From NCBI GenBank assembly GCA_033063855.1, contig CP093829.1, forward strand, positions 19,499,537 to 19,563,536: a stretch of DNA of 64,000 bases, written 5' to 3'. Within the stretch, counting starts at the first letter, position 1. The number at the start of each line of letters is the position of its first letter. Made by a program: the position numbers and the translations under genes. Below the pieces are notes generated by a model. The model was not told the DNA's origin. It ran no database searches and was given only the letters and a program-made list of their open reading frames with translations. This document shows, in pieces, positions 34,919 to 45,578 of this stretch. Origin of the DNA: Smittia aterrima (Eukaryota; Arthropoda; Insecta; Diptera; Chironomidae).

Positions 34919-37900
34919 CTAGTTCTTAGCCTTGTATTTCTTATTTTCGTAATATTCTCTTGAATAGTTTGGATGATTTTTCATGAACGAAACTGCATTT
35001 GCCTTCTTCTTCAGTCGACCATTCTCTGTATGACAAACTCTTCTATGTTGAGCCAGATGATCCGAATATTTAAAACTTTTATCGCACTGAGGATGATCGC
35101 AAGCAAACGGACGAAGTCTGTTGTCATCTGTGTGTGTTCTCATGTGAAGACGAAAGCCTTGAAGCGTCGAGAGTTTTAATTGGCAAATCTGGCAACGAAG
35201 TCTATGAAAGAAAGAAAGCGTTAATGAATTTCTTAGCATTAAACATATTAGCTACTTACTTTTCTGGATTGACGTGAGTGTAAGTAACATGAGAATTTAA
35301 GCTTGCTTTGTGCGAAAATTCCTTCTCACATTGTTCGCATTTAAACAACTTTTTGCCTTCATGCTTGGATGACATGTGAGCGAGATAATCAGATTTACGT
35401 ACGAACGAAGCTTTGCATCCTTTGAAGTCACATTTAATTGATTTCTCTGCACCGTGATTGATTTGAAAATGAATTGACAGACTTCTGGCTATCACCCACT
35501 TTGAGCATTTATCGCACATTACTTTTGAGTGGACAACTCTCTGATGAACTCTAAGCTTGTTTTTATTGATGTACGTTCGACCGCATTCAGAGTAATCACA
35601 CACATATTGATTGTCCTCATTTTTATGAAACAGAAAATCCACAATAGATCGATCTTCCTTTTCCTTTGGGGACTTGACATTTGAATGCTTTTGATGAATG
35701 TGATAATTCATAATATCCAGAGTGTAACTTTGAAATCCGCACAAGTCGCAAGAAAGCTTTTGAGAAAGATTTTCACTCATCGATGGCAAATCAATTTCTA
35801 TTGTGTCGTTGATCTCGAATTCGTCGTCGCCTGGATGACTTTCCGATTTATCGTTTTTCTGAAGAGTCGAAGACGATTCATCATGTTCAGCTTCCCAGTG
35901 ATCTCGATATTCCGCTCTTGTCTTAACAATGAAATTACACATTAAGCAGTAGTAGCGGTCATCTTGATGTTCGCAGAAGTTGTAGGCTGGATGGTCTCTT
36001 TGTTGTAGCTTTGTATTTTTTTGTGGTCTACGATTTGGATTCAAAGGATCATGCGCTGATTCCCAATGAATGCGATATCTCATTTTGTTGTAGCAACACC
36101 AAGAACAGAGTTTACATTGAAGCTTTTGTTTGTCTTTTTCTCGTTCGTAGTCATTATCTCCAGGATGCTTCTCTGATCTTAATTGAATTCTGAAACGTGA
36201 TTGAGAAACTGAAGAATTCGGGTCGTGTGTTGAGTCCCAGTGCTTTCGATAGTTTTGTTTGTTCCAACAATGATAATTGCAAAGAAGACATTCTAATCTC
36301 ATATTCTCGCGGATGTAATCGTTGTCTCCTGGATGATTCTTAAGCTTTTCAGATAATGATTTGTTCTGGGCTTCATCGCGTTCTTGACGCAGATGTTCGT
36401 TTCCTTCTTGTGACTGAGCTTGACTAGCTGGATTATTTGGGTCGTGCATTGCATTCCAATGCCTTCGATAATATTTCTTATTCCAGCAGTGATAATTACA
36501 AAGGAGGCACTCAAGTCTCATATGTTCACGTCTGTAGTCTTTATCTCCTGGATGATACTTTGCCATTTCAGACGTTGAGGTAATTTTCTCCTCGTTTTGC
36601 TCTTGATATTCTTGATCAGTGTTGCATTGCTCGTCTTTTATCTCATCAGCGATTTGTGAGTCGTCTTGAGAAGATGAAACGTTTGAGCGATGTACAGCAT
36701 CCCAGTGTTCTCGATAATATTTCTTGTTGTAGCATTGGTAAGGACAAAGTAGGCACAAAACTTTCTGCTTGTCGCGTCTGTAATCTTTGTCTCCTGGATG
36801 ATCCTTAACTTCTTCAGGGACTCGTTTATTTGGATTATTAGGATCGTGCGTTGCGTTCCAGTGTTTTCGGTAATATTTCTTATTCCAACAATGGTAAGAG
36901 CAGAGATTGCATTGTAACTTCATGTTCTCGCGTGTGAAGTCGTTGTCTCCTGGATGATTTTTCGCCATTACTGAAACTTCTTTATACAGCTGAGTATTCT
37001 CGTTTGCTCGATTGTCACAAGAAGACAATATATTTGGAGCGTGCATGTTGTCCCAGTGATTTTGAAAGAGCTTTCGTGTCAAACAGTAATACGAGCAAAG
37101 CAAGCAGTGAATCTCTCCGTTTTCAAGCTTGCAATCGTTGTCTCCTGAATGGCTGGGTTTGCTTTTGCTTGACCTTAAGTCGCAACGATTAACAATTCTT
37201 CGGACTTCAGCAGACAGCTTGGTTTCTTCGTTTAATTTTGAATTCACAATGACTCTAGTTTCATCGGATAACCGTCTCCTCTTTTTTACATTTTCTTCTA
37301 AAAGGAAGTCATCATTGTCAATAACGTCTTGATCCTCTTGCCAGTCGTTGCCAAAACTTTGAATGCTAGAAGCATCCGAATGAGATCTTTTGAGAGTTGC
37401 TATTGGAATTTTTTCAATATCGCCTTCAAAATCTTCGATGCACTTTTCTTCTTGTTTTATCCAGTCAACCTCGTTAATGCCAACAAGATGAGCTAGCAAG
37501 TGGTTTATCAAATCGGTTTGAATGATGAGACCGTCAGAGCAGAAGCAACGAGTCATCGCAGTAGATTGTTCGTTATACAGCTTGACTATGGACAGAAAAG
37601 TTATTAGACAGAAAAGTATTTGCATTTTTTAACTTACAGTCTGCGATGTGATCCGTTTTGAAATGAATAAATAATGAGCGCTGATGTTTCATTCCTCCTG
37701 GACAAAGTGAAGTTGCGAGTTCGTTGATTTCGGTTGTTGATGGTCTCGTGCATTCTTCACATGTCTCCAATGTAGTTGATGAAGTTTCGCAGGAGATGTA
37801 AAGTGACATTAAATGATCAACAATCTCGGCTTGAATCATTTTCCCAACTGCACAGTGATCAGAGCATATTTTCATTGTTTCGGATCCATCATCTGGATGA

Positions 37901-38100
37901 TTGGCTTGAATATGTTTGTACAAAGCACGAAGGAGTTTCTCTGCTTTCTTGCATAGATGACAAGTTGAGATTTCATTTCTGGTGACATTCTTAGTAAAAT
38001 TTGCAACAGCAAAACTTGGCTCAACCACAAAACAAGTCTCAAATGGCTCTTTCTTTATAAATTTTGCCTCACAGTTGTCACCAACAATCAGATGAGACAT
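34919..38100 (-). CDS. Multi-zinc-finger protein B with HPGD finger modules, 1023 aa
   Basis: Exons on the minus strand: 38100-37638, 37585-35260, 35201-34919; sum 1024 codons. Exon 1 has exactly the same length (463 nt) and donor phase as in gene A. After the shared N-terminal domain and an acidic linker come eight modules between about residues 300 and 790. Each starts HPGD-x-[DE] or a variant and carries C-x-L-C-x-Y-x-C-x-[NT]-K and H-W-x3-H-D. Six canonical C2H2 fingers follow (CDYSECGRTY, CDKCSKW, CDFKGCKASF, CEQCEKEF, CQICQLKL, CDHPQCDKSF). The protein ends soon after the last finger, so it lacks the final fingers present in A. An AATAAA (34901-34906, minus) follows the stop. Probable nuclear DNA- or protein-binding factor; target unknown. 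Confidence 0.87.
35790..37160 (-). repeat. Tandem array encoding eight HPGD zinc-finger modules
   Basis: In exon 2 of gene B the plus strand shows CTCCTGGATGA or a close variant near 35830, 35986, 36161, 36330, 36551, 36791, 36952 and 37142, each marking one module start. Spacing is about 155-240 bp. Middle units share long near-identical words (AATATTTCTTATTCCA), so part of the array expanded recently at the DNA level. Confidence 0.85.
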
Positions 38101-38233
38101 TTCTAATCACTAGGTTTAATTACAAATCTACTCTGAGCGACAAATTCATGGAAAAACACTTTTTCAAAAATCGAAGAAAAATGTAAACAAGAAAATTCTG
38201 AAGAAGAAAAATTTGAAAGTCAGATGACAGTTA
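37638..38233 (-). repeat. Duplicated promoter plus first exon, copy B
   Basis: Direct repeat partner of 34264-34859, same orientation, about 3.4 kb apart. The upstream non-coding part is at least as similar as the coding part, which suggests recent duplication or gene conversion covering the 5' end. Confidence 0.85.
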
Positions 38234-38287
38234 AAAAAATTATTTCTATTTATTTATCAATTTGAAATTACGTTTTTGTGAATTGAA

Positions 38288-39407
38288 TTAGATAGAGAAT
38301 TTCTTTCCCTTCTTCAGCGGAATGTCATCTTCTGAATCATCCGAGTCTTCCCAATCAGAGTTAATAATACTTCGTTTACCATTCTCATTCTTGACCTTCG
38401 ACTTTCGTTTGAAGCCTGTTTGATTGTAGTTTACGAAATAGTTTTCCATTTTCTCGATGATACTTTGTTTGAAGCGATCACACTCCTTTGAGATTGTATA
38501 GAGGAATTCGTGAGGAGACATCGCTGCTTGTTTTGATCGAGGTTGCGAAGGTGCTGATGTCTCAACTTTTACATGAGGTTCGTACGAAAAGCTCGTTGCT
38601 TCACTAAATAATGTTGGTTGCACTGCATCATTGGAGTCCTCGTTAGAAGCTTTTTCATTGAAGAAAGATCGTGGTTCGTTTTGAGATGAAAGCGGTTCTA
38701 AAAGAAAGCTTATGAGATCATAAGAAGACCCACGAAAGCATCAACTTACTGCATTTTGTGCATTTCAAAAAGATGTGAGCCTGCAATGGTGAATTAAATT
38801 TTGGATTCTTGAATGCAAGTTTGTTTGCAATTTGGTGAGGGCAGAAGAAGTAAGTGTGAAAGTTCCTGCCAGACTTATCAGAGATCATTGAGGTGCGAAA
38901 TCTAAAATTAAATTGTTAATTTATTTGAATAAATAAGCAAAGAGATATGAAACATACTTAACTTTCGCATTTGGATTGTAACCGAAATATGATTCAAGCT
39001 CCTCTGTTACCACTTTCTGCCAAGGAATCAGTTCAAGCTGTGGGTTAAAAAATGTTAGATGTAAATTTAGTTAGAGAATTGATTGTTCTCACATCAGAAA
39101 AGTCTTTCTTGTGAATGTTTTGAAAGAACGTCGGTTGTCCATGTTTATCGAAGAAGAATGTTGCTGCCTTTTCCCGTGCGATTGGTAGAATCGTGTAAGT
39201 TCCAGAAGTAGTAGTTCTTGCATATTTCTTGTCTGATTTGTTCAAAGACTTGTTGGGCTTTGTAGAAAATGAAGCATCCTCATCTTCAGAATTTAGTAAT
39301 TGATTGTTATCGTCGCTTTCATCATTATTTAATTCATCTTCAACAAAACAATTTTCAAACATTTCTTGTTTGATAAATGTTGCGTTTTCTTCAATCGTAT
39401 TATTCAT
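38288..39407 (-). CDS. Uncharacterised protein, 318 aa, related at its N-terminus to the zinc-finger pair
   Basis: Exons on the minus strand: 39407-39093, 39037-38958, 38901-38750, 38697-38288; phases agree and sum to 319 codons. The N-terminus contains FIKQEMFENCFVED, clearly like FIKKEPFETCFVVE of the adjacent proteins A and B, with the same IK-x-E SUMO-type site. An acidic segment (DESDDNN, NSEDED) follows. The middle contains a compact Cys/His pattern (FFCPHQIANKL, then HIFLKCTKC). The tail has basic and acidic patches (FKRKSKVK, DWEDSDDSEDD) ending KKGKKFSI, suggesting a nuclear protein. No canonical C2H2 finger is present. Lies 187 bp downstream of gene B's start and 199 bp from the Spartan gene, all in the same orientation. 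Function unknown. Confidence 0.8.
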
Positions 39408-39606
39408 TTACGGTTAAACTAATGCCCAGCAGCAATTCGTTAATCTGAATTCAGAGTAAGTTTGTTTTAAAATTGTCTTTCTCACGTAATTTGGAGAAAT
39501 TTAAATTATCAAAAAATTAACAAAAAAACAAATTGTAAACAAATTGTACCAATCCCCTCGATTTCCAAAGGCGCGAAAATTTGAAAAGACGTTTAATTTA
39601 TTTTAT

Positions 39607-40848
39607 TTAAAGATTGAGACATTGATCAAGGTGTTCGTTTATCTTATCGACTTCAATTGGTTTGTTGCAACAAGGGCAATGACAAATGTCGCTAGGTTTT
39701 GGAATGATTGCTTTGACAGTTGGCACGTTCGATGACAAACTATCGTCGAACTCTCCATCGATAATTATCACATCGTCGTCATCGAACTCAAGTTTAACAC
39801 GATCGTTCCACGACTTCTTTATCTGAACTGGAAATTCTTCGTCGATTTGAATAATCTCATCACAGACTTCTTTTGGCAGTTTCTTAGTCGTTGCTTTCTT
39901 ATCGGGGAACATATCAAGCAATCGACTTCGACCTGATGATTTGCCTCCCAAAGTAACACCAGTTGATGAAGAAGGTCCTGCGAACTTTGGTTTATCTTCA
40001 AGCTTTGGAATTACAGTCTTGCTTGTACTTGGAGAATCTTTTCCTTGGTCAGGTTTAAAGAACTTTCTGATGTCAGCACCTGGTGACGTCTTGATAGCTT
40101 TCAATGGAGGTTCAATTGATTTCTTCTTTGTGTTCTCTTTTCCCTTTCGTTTCTTCTCAACTTTCTCGGGCTCTTTGACCTTGACGAATGTCCCTCCACA
40201 AGTTTGTTGATGCCTTTGCCACCAAGAATCCGATTTTCCTGGAGCACGATTACAAGTTCGCTTAACGAATCCGAAGTAAGGAGCTCGCTCTTTGCAAGGT
40301 CCATCACATCGCCACCAATGAGTCTTGTAGAGATTGACTTCATCGTTGAATGTGTGATAAACAGAGATGTTCGTGCCAGCGAGTCGATTAATCTCGTGCA
40401 TCTTGCCAAGGAAGTTTTGTCCATGTCCTCCGTTCTCCTCGCTGATGCCACGAATAAAATTCCAAGCGTGAATCATCTCATGAAGAAGAGTTTCAACCAA
40501 ATCTTTACGAGAACGAAGCTTAAGTAGTGGCTCACTGAGACGAATGACGCAAGCCATTCCGATTCGACTTCTTCGTGAATAACAGATTCCAGCGCATTGA
40601 TACATTTTCACGCTCCACTCGAGTTCAACGCAAGTTAATGAACCTTTGAAGAATTTGAAGTTGAATGTGTGAAAGAGAGCATGGACATCTGGAGTTGGAT
40701 CAAGAGTTTCCCTTTAAAATAAAATGAATTAGTTTCAACTCTCAAGCTTTCTCTAGAAGACTTACCATTCTGGATTCACTAATTGTTGAGTCGCGTTTAG
40801 GTCTTGTTCCATCTTTCTGGTTCTCGTAGGCACAGTAAAAGTTGTCAT
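39607..40848 (-). CDS. SPRTN: Spartan/SPRTN DNA-dependent metalloprotease, 395 aa
   Basis: Two exons on the minus strand, 40848-40766 and 40711-39607 (396 codons). The SprT domain has the zinc protease motif HEMIH (about residues 105-109) and a third ligand in ENGGHG (about 124), followed by the Zn-binding KTHWWRCDGPC. Downstream: a PIP-like GADIRKFF lacking the usual Gln, an SHP-like TGVTLGG that would bind p97/VCP, and a C-terminal UBZ4 finger (CPCCNKPIEVDKINEHLDQC). Spartan cleaves DNA-protein crosslinks during replication; the Drosophila homologue is maternal haploid (mh). The start is set by ATG at 40848, with the expected LVNPEWETLDPTPD segment across the intron. Shares a short divergent promoter region with the mevalonate gene. 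Confidence 0.94.
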
Positions 40849-41086
40849 TTTAAACTAATTCTCAATCATAACAAACACAAATTTTGATTGAATTTTTGGC
40901 GGGTTACTAAGTTTTGAAGGTTTCCATTTTTCACTTCAAGCAGTGTGAGTGTTTACAAAAATTTCTCTCTCTTCTGCACTTTTGAAACTTTCTTTTTTAT
41001 TTCTTATCAGTTCGTTGATTGTCGTGAATTAAAGTTTAAATAATTTCCTCGTCTGATTCTTATCGACAAAGGCTACCTCAGTTAAA
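40849..41086. promoter_or_regulatory. Divergent promoter region between Spartan and MVD
   Basis: Only 238 bp separate the two start codons of oppositely oriented housekeeping genes, so both promoters and 5' UTRs must lie here or overlap. No TATA box is obvious. AT-rich. Confidence 0.6.
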
Positions 41087-42446
41087 ATGAATCAATCGGT
41101 TACTTGTGTGGCTCCCGTTAATATCGCAGTTATAAAATATTGTAATTGCGGCGATTTGAATTGCGAAGCAATTGAAGTTCAATAACAAAAATTTATTTTT
41201 CTCAGGGGGAAAACGTAACGAGAGTCTTATCCTGCCAATAAATGATTCGCTTAGTGTCACACTTTCAACTGCTGACGTAAGTGAAATTTCTCTCATCACC
41301 TAGATCCGATTAAAATTTGCATAATATTTTTTTCTAGCTCTGCAGCAAAACGACAATAACTGCTGATGCGAATTTCACCGATAACCAAATGACATTGAAT
41401 GGAAAGTTGGAGAGTTTCGAAAATGAGAGGATTGTCAGATGTCTCGATGAGATCAAAGAACGAGCTGCGTCAGCTAATTCTTGCTCAAAGGAACTTCTTG
41501 ATTGCAAGATTCATATTGTGTCTGAGAACAACTTTCCCACGGCAGCTGGATTAGCTAGTTCAGCTTCAGGATATGCTTGCTTGGTGTACTCTCTTGCTCA
41601 ACTTTATGGATTGAAAAAGCAAGAAATTTCTGACATTGCAAGACTCGGTTCGGGTTCGGCTTGTCGCAGCATTTACGGCGGTTTCGTTCAATGGCAAAAA
41701 GGTGTCAGCTTGGATGGCAAAGATTCAATTGCTGTTCAAGTCGCTCCAGCATCTCATTGGCCAGACTTGCATGTCCTCATTCTCGTTGTGAATGACAGCA
41801 AGAAGAAAGTAGGATCAACAAGTGGAATGGCTAGAAGTGTCGTTACTTCTGAACTTATTAAGTATCGTGTGGAGAAATGTGTCCCACAAAGAATTCACTC
41901 AATGACTCAAGCAATCAAAGATCGCAACTTCTCGAAATTTGCCGAAGTTACAATGAAGGATTCTAATCAGTGAGTTAAGTAGACTTTTAATTATTTTATC
42001 TAAATATTTGCTTTATAGATTCCACGCGATTTGCTTGGATACTTATCCACCTTGTGTCTACATGAACGACACATCGCATTCAATTGTGAACTTCGTTCAT
42101 GCTTTCAATCAATTGGAAGGCGAGACTAAAGTTTGTTACACGTTCGATGCTGGTCCGAACGCTTGTCTCTATTTGCTGGAGAAGAATGTTAAACGAGTCT
42201 TGTCATTCATTAATCACGTTTATCCAAATGACAATCAGAAGTCTGCTGAATATGTTCGTGGAATTGGAGCTGATTTGGATGCTGAGGTAAGAAATTATTT
42301 TTAATTTTAAGAGATTTGATTGATAAAAAGGAATTCATTCACAGGTCCCATCAGAATTTATTGAAAAGTTTACTCCATTCGAGAATAACGCTCTGAAATA
42401 CATTATTCACACAAAAGTAGGCGATGGACCATCACGTCTTGATTGA
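41087..42446 (+). CDS. MVD: Diphosphomevalonate decarboxylase, 375 aa
   Basis: Five exons, 41087-41141, 41206-41276, 41338-41969, 42019-42286 and 42345-42446 (376 codons; the usual family length is about 390-400). Signature segments: VAPVNIAVIKYWGKRN at the N-terminus, the GHMP-type phosphate loop in PTAAGLASSASG (about residues 109-120), GSGSACRSIYGGFVQW, and TFDAGPNA, which holds the catalytic Asp. The enzyme performs the ATP-dependent decarboxylation of mevalonate diphosphate to isopentenyl diphosphate. Insects do not make sterols, so the product feeds juvenile hormone, dolichol, ubiquinone and prenylation. Poly(A) signal at 42666-42671. No damaged motif seen. Confidence 0.95.
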
Positions 42447-42918
42447 CCCTTGGAAATATCCCCGGATGATTAGGAATCTTTGGCTCAGCCACACTCAAAG
42501 TGAACAAACGGATGAATCTTATAATTATTTAATGCAATCAACAGGTACTCGGGCATTTCTAGAAGGTTGTATATGATATTAGTATTAGTCACGCCTTCAA
42601 TTTAATCAAGTCTTCAATAGTTTCGGATATAGGGCATTTATTTATGTTGGAAAAGTTATTTTTGAAATAAAATTTATTGAAACGAGAAAAAACTTTTGTA
42701 AGGTTTTTGCGTCTTGAAAGCGTAGGAAGACAATATAGCTACACGCGATTTTAATGAAAGTGTTTAATTCGCGGTTTAATCAAGAACTTGTGAAATCTAG
42801 TTTGAAGAAAAGTAAAGACGTTTAATACTTTTCTTTGATGAAGTGAAGTTTCAAAGATTTCTTCAGAGAGACACAGTTTGCAGAGTTGTTTTGATTTTGC
42901 AACGAGCACAAAATTGAA
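42447..42918. other. Short intergenic gap
   Basis: Holds the MVD 3' UTR with AATAAA at 42666-42671 and the promoter of the DEAH helicase. No gene seen. Confidence 0.7.
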
Positions 42919-45166
42919 ATGATGAATAAATCCTTGGAAGAGCAGCGGAAGCAACTTCCAGCATATGCTGTGAGGCAACAGTAAGTATTCGATTAATTGT
43001 ACTCACATTCCATTAAAGAATTCTCTTTGTAGCATAATTAATTCGATTCAAAAACATTCGACGATGATTCTTATTGGAGAAACTGGATCTGGAAAGTCTA
43101 CGCAGATCCCTCAGTTTTTATATGAGCAAGGCATGTTATCGAAAGGAATGGTAGGAATCACACAACCTCGTAGAGTTGCGGCTATCACATTATCTAAAAG
43201 AGTTTCACAAGAAAAGATGAAGAACTTAGGAGATCTCGTTGGGTAAGAACTGGAAGTTCAAGCAGCTGATCAATTTCTTTACTCGAATACTTTTTAGCTA
43301 TGCTGTTCGCTTTGAAAATGTTACCAATGAATTAACGAAGATCAAGTACATGACAGAAGGAATTCTTCTTCGAGAAGCAACGACCGACAAACATTTATCT
43401 AAATATCAAGTTATCATTCTCGATGAAGCTCACGAGAGAACAATTAACACAGACGTTCTCTTTGGGCTACTCAAGAAAATACAAAAACTTAGACAACAAA
43501 ATGAAATGCCATCACTTAAAATTATTATAATGTCAGCTACAATGGACGTTGATCACTTTTCTAAATACTTTGACAACTGTCCTGTGCTTTATCTTCCCGG
43601 CCGAACTCATCCCGTCCAAGTTCTTCATTCGAAGCAGAAGCAGGACGATTACATGTTTTCTGCTATAGTCACTTTGTTTGATATACACAAAAATGCTCCG
43701 CTTCAAGACGATATTCTCATGTTTCTAACTGGAAAGGATGAAATCGAATCAATGATTAACCAAATTCGTACAATTGGGAAGTCTCACGATATGTCGAGCT
43801 ACCCACCACTCAGAGCTTGGCCACTTCACTCAGCGCTGCCACCTGCCAAACAACTTGAAGCTTTTCAGCGATCTGGCGACAGCTATCGAAGAGTCATTGT
43901 AGCTACAAACATTGCTGAGACTTCTATCACACTTCCTGGTATCAAATATGTGATTGACACTGGAGTTGTGAAGATGAGAAAATACGATCCTGTAACTGGC
44001 ATTGATAGTCTTAAAGTAACGAAGATATCCCAAGCTCAAGCATGGCAACGAACGGGACGAGCTGGACGTGAGTCAGATGGAATTTGTTATCGAACTTATA
44101 CTGCGAAGGAACTTGAATCATTTGATAAGATGACAACACCGGAAATTCTTCGTTGTAACTTAGCATCAGCGATTCTTCAACTTCTTGCGACAGGAGTAAA
44201 CATCGAGACCTTTGACTTCATGGATAAGCCTCCACGAGAAGCAATCGAGTTAGCATTTAAACAGTTGAAGCAACTAGGAGCGATTAAGTCAATACAAAAT
44301 CCTCAACTAACAGACACGGGACGACGAATGGCAATGTTCCCGCTTGATCCAACTTACAGCAAAATCATCATTTCCTCTCCGAAATTCGATTGTGTAACTG
44401 AAGTCCTCGATCTTATATCAATTCTTTCAACTGAAAGTGTTTATTGTGAGCCTGGACAGAACAATCGTGATCAAGCTATCGCACAACATGCAAAGTTTCA
44501 AACGAGATTTGGAGACCATCTCACTCTACTGAACATCTTTTCGCAATATCAAAAACAGAAAGGGAACAAGGTAAGCTTGAACTCAAGTGTTTTACCTGTT
44601 GACATAACTAATTGACATTAATAATTAACAGCAATGGTGCAACGAGCATTTCCTTAACCAGAAGAGTCTTCACTACGCATCGGAAGTTCGTAAACAACTC
44701 TCAGAAATATGCGACAGCCTTGGGATAACAATAACAAAAGAGGCACAACTGCATAATGTGGATCAAGTAAGAAAGTTCACTATCCGTCAAGTGCAATTCT
44801 TATTTCTCTTTTTGCTAGATTCGCAAGTGTCTCATTACCGGACTTTTCAACAACGTCGCAGAATTACAGCAACGTGACAATCTTTATGTTGTTCTAAGCA
44901 ATCGTCAGAGAGCGAAAATTCATCCTTCAAGTGTCCTCAGTGGTTACCATGCGAATCTCAATGGATTTTCGAGCACCAATGGAAACGGTTCTGTAGGCAG
45001 TAAAATGAAGGATTCAAACAATCAACGTCCGACTTATGTTGTATTTAGTGAAATCGTACAAACAACTCAAAGTTACCTGAGGACAGTCACACGAATCGAG
45101 CCGGAGTGGGTTGAAGAAGTTGTACCTGAGTTTGCGAGTAGTCGACTTAATAACAATCAACTTTAG
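42919..45166 (+). CDS. DEAH-box RNA helicase, DHX33 type, 675 aa
   Basis: Five exons, 42919-42980, 43033-43242, 43298-44570, 44632-44766 and 44819-45166 (676 codons). Helicase motifs in order: GETGSGKS (I), TQPRRVAA (Ia), DEAH (II), SAT (III), TNIAETSIT (V), QRTGRAGR (VI), then the helicase-associated and OB-fold domains. The order and details (DPVTGIDSLKVTKISQAQAW, FDFMDKPP, HPSSVLSG) follow DHX33, which acts in ribosomal RNA transcription and translation initiation. The N-terminal extension is short, only about 30 residues before motif I. An in-frame stop precedes the double ATG at 42919/42922. A Ser/Asn/Gly-rich insertion (about 25 residues) interrupts the C-terminal OB-fold region after HPSSVLSGY. 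Distinguishing DHX33 from other DEAH helicases rests on my memory of the family. Confidence 0.92.
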
Positions 45167-45578
45167 CAGTTAATTTTACTCATCAGCGTCGTAATCAACA
45201 TTCACAAAATTAGATAAAATCATAATCCGAAAGTTTATAAAACAGTTTTGAGTTCAAGAGAAGAGTTTTTTCAAGAAGCTACTCAATGTTTTTAAAATCT
45301 CAAACAGATCGCGCTACGAAGCGTAAATCGTGATCAACGAATTTTTGTTCCAGAGAAATTTTTGTTTTGTCTCGTCTGCGTGTCACGATAAGAGTCTTCA
45401 GGTTTCATTCGGTTGCATCTTAAGCAACGTTTTCAATGAATTGTTCACTTCCGATCCGAAGCTAATTCAACCACCTTCACGAAACCAGAACCGCTGACCA
45501 CTTTGTTGTTTCCGAAGTTTTTTTAAATAAAATATTGAGTGAAAAAAGAAATTCGCTCACTCGCTGTCCGTTAAAGCA
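45167..45578. other. Intergenic gap before the ELOVL-like gene
   Basis: 412 bp between the helicase stop codon and the ELOVL-like start. Presumed 3' UTR and promoter; nothing else seen. Confidence 0.65.
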
